A DNA stretch of 62,383 bases from the NCBI GenBank assembly GCA_024695415.1, contig JAILIE010000079.1, positions 1 through 62,383 on the forward strand. The letters run 5' to 3'. The notes beneath the pieces were generated by a model, which ran no database searches, had not been told where the DNA came from, and saw nothing but the letters and a program-made list of their open reading frames with translations. The translations under genes were made by a program, and so were the position numbers. The stretch comes from Clostridiales bacterium. GTDB taxonomy: Bacteria; Bacillota; Clostridia; Christensenellales; Aristaeellaceae. Positions 59,447 to 62,383 of this stretch are shown in pieces; position 1 is the first letter of the stretch; each line of letters opens with the position of its first letter.

Positions 59447-60361
59447 TTACATCGCGTCGATATACCGGCACGCGGCCAGCGCGGCCGTGGCGCCGTCGCC
59501 GGACGCGGTAGTCAGCTGGCGGACGGTCTTGCTGCGGCAGTCCCCGGCGACGAAGATGCCGGGGGTTTTCGTTTCACAGCGTTCGTCGCTGTCGAAATAT
59601 CCCCAGGCGTTCAGGTCCGCCAGGTCACGGAAAGCGTCGTTCTCCGGAATCAGGCCGATCGCGACGAACAGCCCGTCGCACCCGACAGTCTCCGCGGGGC
59701 CGCCGGCCTGCGGTTCCACGGTTACGCCGGTCAGCTCGCTTCCGGCGGTGTTCAGCGCGGTGATCTTCACGCCGGTGCGCTTTTCCACATTCGGCCGGGC
59801 AAACAGGATCTCCTGCAGTTTTTTCTCACCGGTAAACTCCGGCAGGTCCTGCAGCATGATCACCTTCGCGCATTTACCGGAAAGCAGGATCGCTTCCTGC
59901 AGGGCGGAATTGCCGCCGCCGGCCACGCATACGGTCTTCCCGGAATAGAAATCCCCGTCGCACACCGCGCAGAAGCTGATTCCTTCCCCGACCAGCTCGT
60001 TTTCCCCCGGCAGGCCGAGCATCCGGTGCTTCACACCCGCCGCAATGATCACCGCCTTTGCTTCCCTGGCCTGGCCGTCGTCTGTATACACGATCTTGCG
60101 GTCTCCCCGGTCCTCGATCCGGAGCGCCTCGGCCAGGTCCACATCCGCGCCCTGGGCCATGATCTGTTCCAGCAGTGCGTCCGCGAACTCATTTCCGCTC
60201 ATCTGGGCAGTTCCGGGCCAGTTCTCGACCTTGGGGCTGTAGGTGATCTGACCGCCGAAACCGTGCTTTTCCAGCACCAGCACCGATTTTCCGTTGCGCA
60301 GGCCGTACAGCGCCGCTGTCATGCCGGCCGGGCCGCCGCCGATTACAATGATATCCGTCAT
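59447..60361 (-). CDS. trxB: Thioredoxin-disulfide reductase
   Basis: A 304-residue flavoprotein that passes NADPH electrons to a thioredoxin-type partner. N-terminal FAD motif IGGGPAGMTAALYG (about 5-18), redox-active CAVCDGDFY (about 131-139), NADPH-binding AGGGNSALQEA (about 148-158), and FVAGDCRSKTVRQLTTASGDG near the end (FAD-binding D), quoted in part. Length is standard. It is 60 nt downstream of nrdD on the same strand, so its likely partner is the redoxin domain fused to NrdD. No free thioredoxin gene is in the window. Confidence 0.95.
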   Translation of the reverse strand: MTDIIVIGGGPAGMTAALYGLRNGKSVLVLEKHGFGGQITYSPKVENWPGTAQMSGNEFADALLEQIMAQGADVDLAEALRIEDRGDRKIVYTDDGQAREAKAVIIAAGVKHRMLGLPGENELVGEGISFCAVCDGDFYSGKTVCVAGGGNSALQEAILLSGKCAKVIMLQDLPEFTGEKKLQEILFARPNVEKRTGVKITALNTAGSELTGVTVEPQAGGPAETVGCDGLFVAIGLIPENDAFRDLADLNAWGYFDSDERCETKTPGIFVAGDCRSKTVRQLTTASGDGATAALAACRYIDAM

Positions 60362-60421
60362 GCTTTCTTCCTCCGAAAAGCGGGGACGCGCCTGCGTCCC
60401 CGCGATGGTTCCTTTCCGCTC

Positions 60422-62383
60422 TTACACCGCTTCGCGCGCCGTCAGCATCCCCTTGATCTCGGATACGCCGCGGAACTTCTCGAAGCTGTCGTCCGCGCCG
60501 AGCACCACCAGGGTCGGTGCCTGCTTGACGCCGTACTTGTTGGTCAGCTCCACGTTCTCGGTCGCCAGGACTTTCTTGAACAGGAATCCGGCCTTCTCCA
60601 GCATGCTGACCGCCAGCTTGCAGTTCGGGCAGGTCGCGCTGACGAACAGCAGCGCGCGGGCATTGGAAGCCTGGACCGGCTTCTTCTCTGCCGCGGGTTC
60701 TTCCGGGGCGGGCGCTTCAGTCGCGGCGGGGGAAACGACCACCGGGCCGCTGTGGGTCAGGCGGGAATGCCCGACGTCATAAACCTTCCGGTCCTTGAAT
60801 TCCTGGGCCTTTCCGTCGTTCCAGTTCTGCACGGGACGGTAATAACCGGTGATCCGGCTGTACACCTCGGTCTTCTGGCCGCAGTGCGGGCAGAGATACT
60901 GCTCGCCAGCCAGGTATCCATGGTCCTTGCAGACGGAGTAGGTCGGGCTCATGGTGTAATAGGGCAGCTTGTAGTTTTCCGCGATCTTCCGCACCAGGCT
61001 GGCGGCCGCCTTCCAGTCCGGCAGCTTCTCGCCCAGGAAGGCGTGGAACACGGTGCCGGAGGTGTAAAGGGTCTGCAGCTCGTCCTGCACGTCCAGCGCG
61101 GAGAAGATATCCTCGCTGAAGCCGACGGGCAGGTGGCTGGAATTGGTATAGTAGGGCGTGCCGTTCTCGTTGGCGGTGATGATGTCCGGATACTGTTCCT
61201 TGTCGTGCTTCGCGAAGCGGTAGGAGGTGGACTCCGCCGGGGTGGCTTCCAGGTTGTACAGGTCGCCGTACTGCTCCTGGTAGTCGCTCAGGCGCTCCCG
61301 CATATGGTTCAGCACGTCGCGGGCAAACTTCTGGGCTTCCGCGTGGGTCAGGTCCATCTTCAGCCACCTGGCGTTCAGGGCCGCCTCGTTCATGCCCACC
61401 AGGCCGATGGTGCTGAAGTGGTTGTTGAAGGTGCCCAGGTACCGCTTGGTGTAGGGATACAGGCCGCCCTCCAGGAGCTTTGTGATGACCGTCCGCTTGG
61501 TCTTGAGGCTGCGGGCGGAGATGTCCATCAGGCGGTCCAGCTGGCGGTAGAAGTCCTTTTCGTCGGAAGATTCATAGGCCAGCCGGGGCAGGTTGATCGT
61601 CACAACGCCGATGCTGCCGGTGGATTCGCCGCTGCCGAAGAAGCCGCCGCTCTTTTTGCGCAGTTCCCGCAGGTCCAGCCGCAGGCGGCAGCACATGCTG
61701 CGCACGTCGTTCGGTTCCATATCGGAATTGATGTAGTTGCTGAAATAAGGCGTACCATACTTGGCGGTCATTTCGAACAGCAGCTTGTTGTTTTCGCTCT
61801 CGGACCAGTCAAAGTCCCGCGTAATGGAATAGGTCGGAATCGGATACTGGAATCCGCGGCCGTTGGCGTCGCCTTCGATCATGATTTCGATGAAGGCCTT
61901 GTTGACCATATCCATTTCCTTCTGGCATTCGCCATAGGTGAAGTCCACTTCCTTGCCGCCGATGATAGCCGGCAGGTTGGCCAGGTCCTTCGGGCATACC
62001 CAGTCCAGCGTGATGTTGGAGAAGGGCGCCTGGGTGCCCCAGCGGCTGGGCGTATTCACGCCATAGATGAAGCTCTGGATGCACTGCTTGACTTCTTTCT
62101 GGCTCAGGTTGTCGATCCGGACGAAAGGCGCCAGGTAGGTATCAAAGCTGGAGAACGCCTGGGCACCGGCCCATTCGTTCTGCATGATGCCCAGAAAATT
62201 CACCATCTGGTTGCACAGCGTGGACAGGTGGCTGGCCGGAGAACTGGTGATCTTGCCGGGAACACCGCCAAGACCTTCCTGGATCAGCTGCTTCAGGCTC
62301 CAGCCGGCACAGTAACCCGTCAGCATGCTCAGATCGTGAATATGGATCGCGGCGCTGCGGTGGGCCTCGGCGATCTCGTTGTC
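60422..62383 (-). CDS. nrdD: Anaerobic ribonucleotide reductase with C-terminal redoxin domain (5' end off window)
   Basis: The C-terminal 653 residues of a class III reductase; the frame stays open to the window edge at 62383 (reading DNEIAEAHRSAAIHIHDLS before the first ATG at 62326). Conserved catalytic regions are present. The zinc site uses the cysteine in YSVCKDHGY and the CPHC pair further on. The glycyl radical Gly is in SRITGYYRPV (codon at 60847-60845). After a Pro/Ala/Glu linker (APAPEEPAAEKKP) an extra domain of about 85 residues follows with a redox pair CPNC (codons at 60621-60632) and thioredoxin-fold features VKQAPTLVVLG and FEKFRGV. Normal NrdD proteins end soon after the glycyl site, so this is a fusion. 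trxB is 60 nt downstream. Confidence 0.93.
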   Translation of the reverse strand, partial: DNEIAEAHRSAAIHIHDLSMLTGYCAGWSLKQLIQEGLGGVPGKITSSPASHLSTLCNQMVNFLGIMQNEWAGAQAFSSFDTYLAPFVRIDNLSQKEVKQCIQSFIYGVNTPSRWGTQAPFSNITLDWVCPKDLANLPAIIGGKEVDFTYGECQKEMDMVNKAFIEIMIEGDANGRGFQYPIPTYSITRDFDWSESENNKLLFEMTAKYGTPYFSNYINSDMEPNDVRSMCCRLRLDLRELRKKSGGFFGSGESTGSIGVVTINLPRLAYESSDEKDFYRQLDRLMDISARSLKTKRTVITKLLEGGLYPYTKRYLGTFNNHFSTIGLVGMNEAALNARWLKMDLTHAEAQKFARDVLNHMRERLSDYQEQYGDLYNLEATPAESTSYRFAKHDKEQYPDIITANENGTPYYTNSSHLPVGFSEDIFSALDVQDELQTLYTSGTVFHAFLGEKLPDWKAAASLVRKIAENYKLPYYTMSPTYSVCKDHGYLAGEQYLCPHCGQKTEVYSRITGYYRPVQNWNDGKAQEFKDRKVYDVGHSRLTHSGPVVVSPAATEAPAPEEPAAEKKPVQASNARALLFVSATCPNCKLAVSMLEKAGFLFKKVLATENVELTNKYGVKQAPTLVVLGADDSFEKFRGVSEIKGMLTAREAV

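Noticed and set aside
1-62383. CRISPR arrays, tRNA and rRNA genes, integrases or transposases
   Set aside because: I looked for repeated 25-40 nt units, cloverleaf-like T-arms and recombinase motifs and saw none that I could support.

Overview
The window is about 62.4 kb of gene-dense, high-GC chromosome (roughly 60% G+C by eye). Signals are Firmicutes-like: strong AGGAGG-type ribosome binding sites, TTGACA/TATAAT-like promoters, and PspC, YlmH, Tex, PdaC-like deacetylase and SpoIID-type genes. A class III (glycyl radical) ribonucleotide reductase indicates an anaerobe. Many intracellular glycosidases (GH39, GH78, two GH43), three PfkB sugar kinases and a ROK kinase suggest a fibre-using gut or rumen clostridium. 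I suspect a Christensenellales/Aristaeella-like lineage, but that is inference; there is no rRNA here to test it. I found no tRNA, rRNA, CRISPR array, prophage or intact insertion sequence.

Layout. 0-6.2 kb (minus strand): PdaC-like polysaccharide deacetylase, polyphosphate kinase, ROK sugar kinase, and upstream a GH39 glycosidase. 6.3-7.0 kb: two small peptides with double-glycine-type leaders and a terminator. 7.1-13.3 kb: a secreted duplicated DUF6273 protein, rsgA, a methyltransferase, a 34-codon gene with its own promoter and terminator, and a LacI-type sugar-sensor/diguanylate cyclase fusion. 13.5-16.9 kb (plus): PspC protein, then a three-gene DUF5058/membrane protein/M20 peptidase operon. 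17-22.3 kb (minus): three secreted proteins (hypothetical, SH3, six-repeat BIG2) and a MATE exporter. 22.4-24.4 kb: XRE-AbrB regulator with an ABC exporter. 24.5-29.8 kb: ribokinase-like kinase, GH78 rhamnosidase and tex in one unit. 29.9-32.8 kb (plus): an unclassified hydrolase-like protein and an NAD-dependent epimerase behind a promoter with MerR-type geometry. 32.8-34.5 kb: an SH3 protein and a decayed, lower-GC adhesin fragment carrying a dispersed repeat. 34.5-41.6 kb (minus): a six-gene unit of Gfo/Idh oxidoreductase, tldD, tldE/pmbA, carboxylesterase, ylmH and a PfkB kinase. 41.7-44.8 kb: mnmM and two GH43 enzymes. 45-51.7 kb: a cyclic-di-GMP cluster (EAL protein with two dead GGDEF domains, a membrane GGDVF protein, an intact GGEEF cyclase, a SpoIID/SH3 wall protein). 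51.9-55.1 kb: PfkB kinase, nnr and a TlpA-like thioredoxin. 55.2-57.4 kb: a second MATE exporter and a MarR regulator with a clear tandem-palindrome operator. 57.4-62.4 kb: CNNM/CorC-type transporter, a 57-aa protein coupled to a GIY-YIG protein, trxB, and the 3' part of nrdD with a fused redoxin domain.

How it works together. The glycosidases lack signal peptides, so they probably trim imported oligosaccharides (xylo-, arabino-, rhamno-), whose sugars feed the kinases and oxidoreductases. Sugar sensing may be linked to cyclic di-GMP through the LacI-GGDEF fusion. The nrdD-redoxin fusion next to trxB suggests an NADPH-to-TrxB-to-redoxin route for anaerobic dNTP synthesis.
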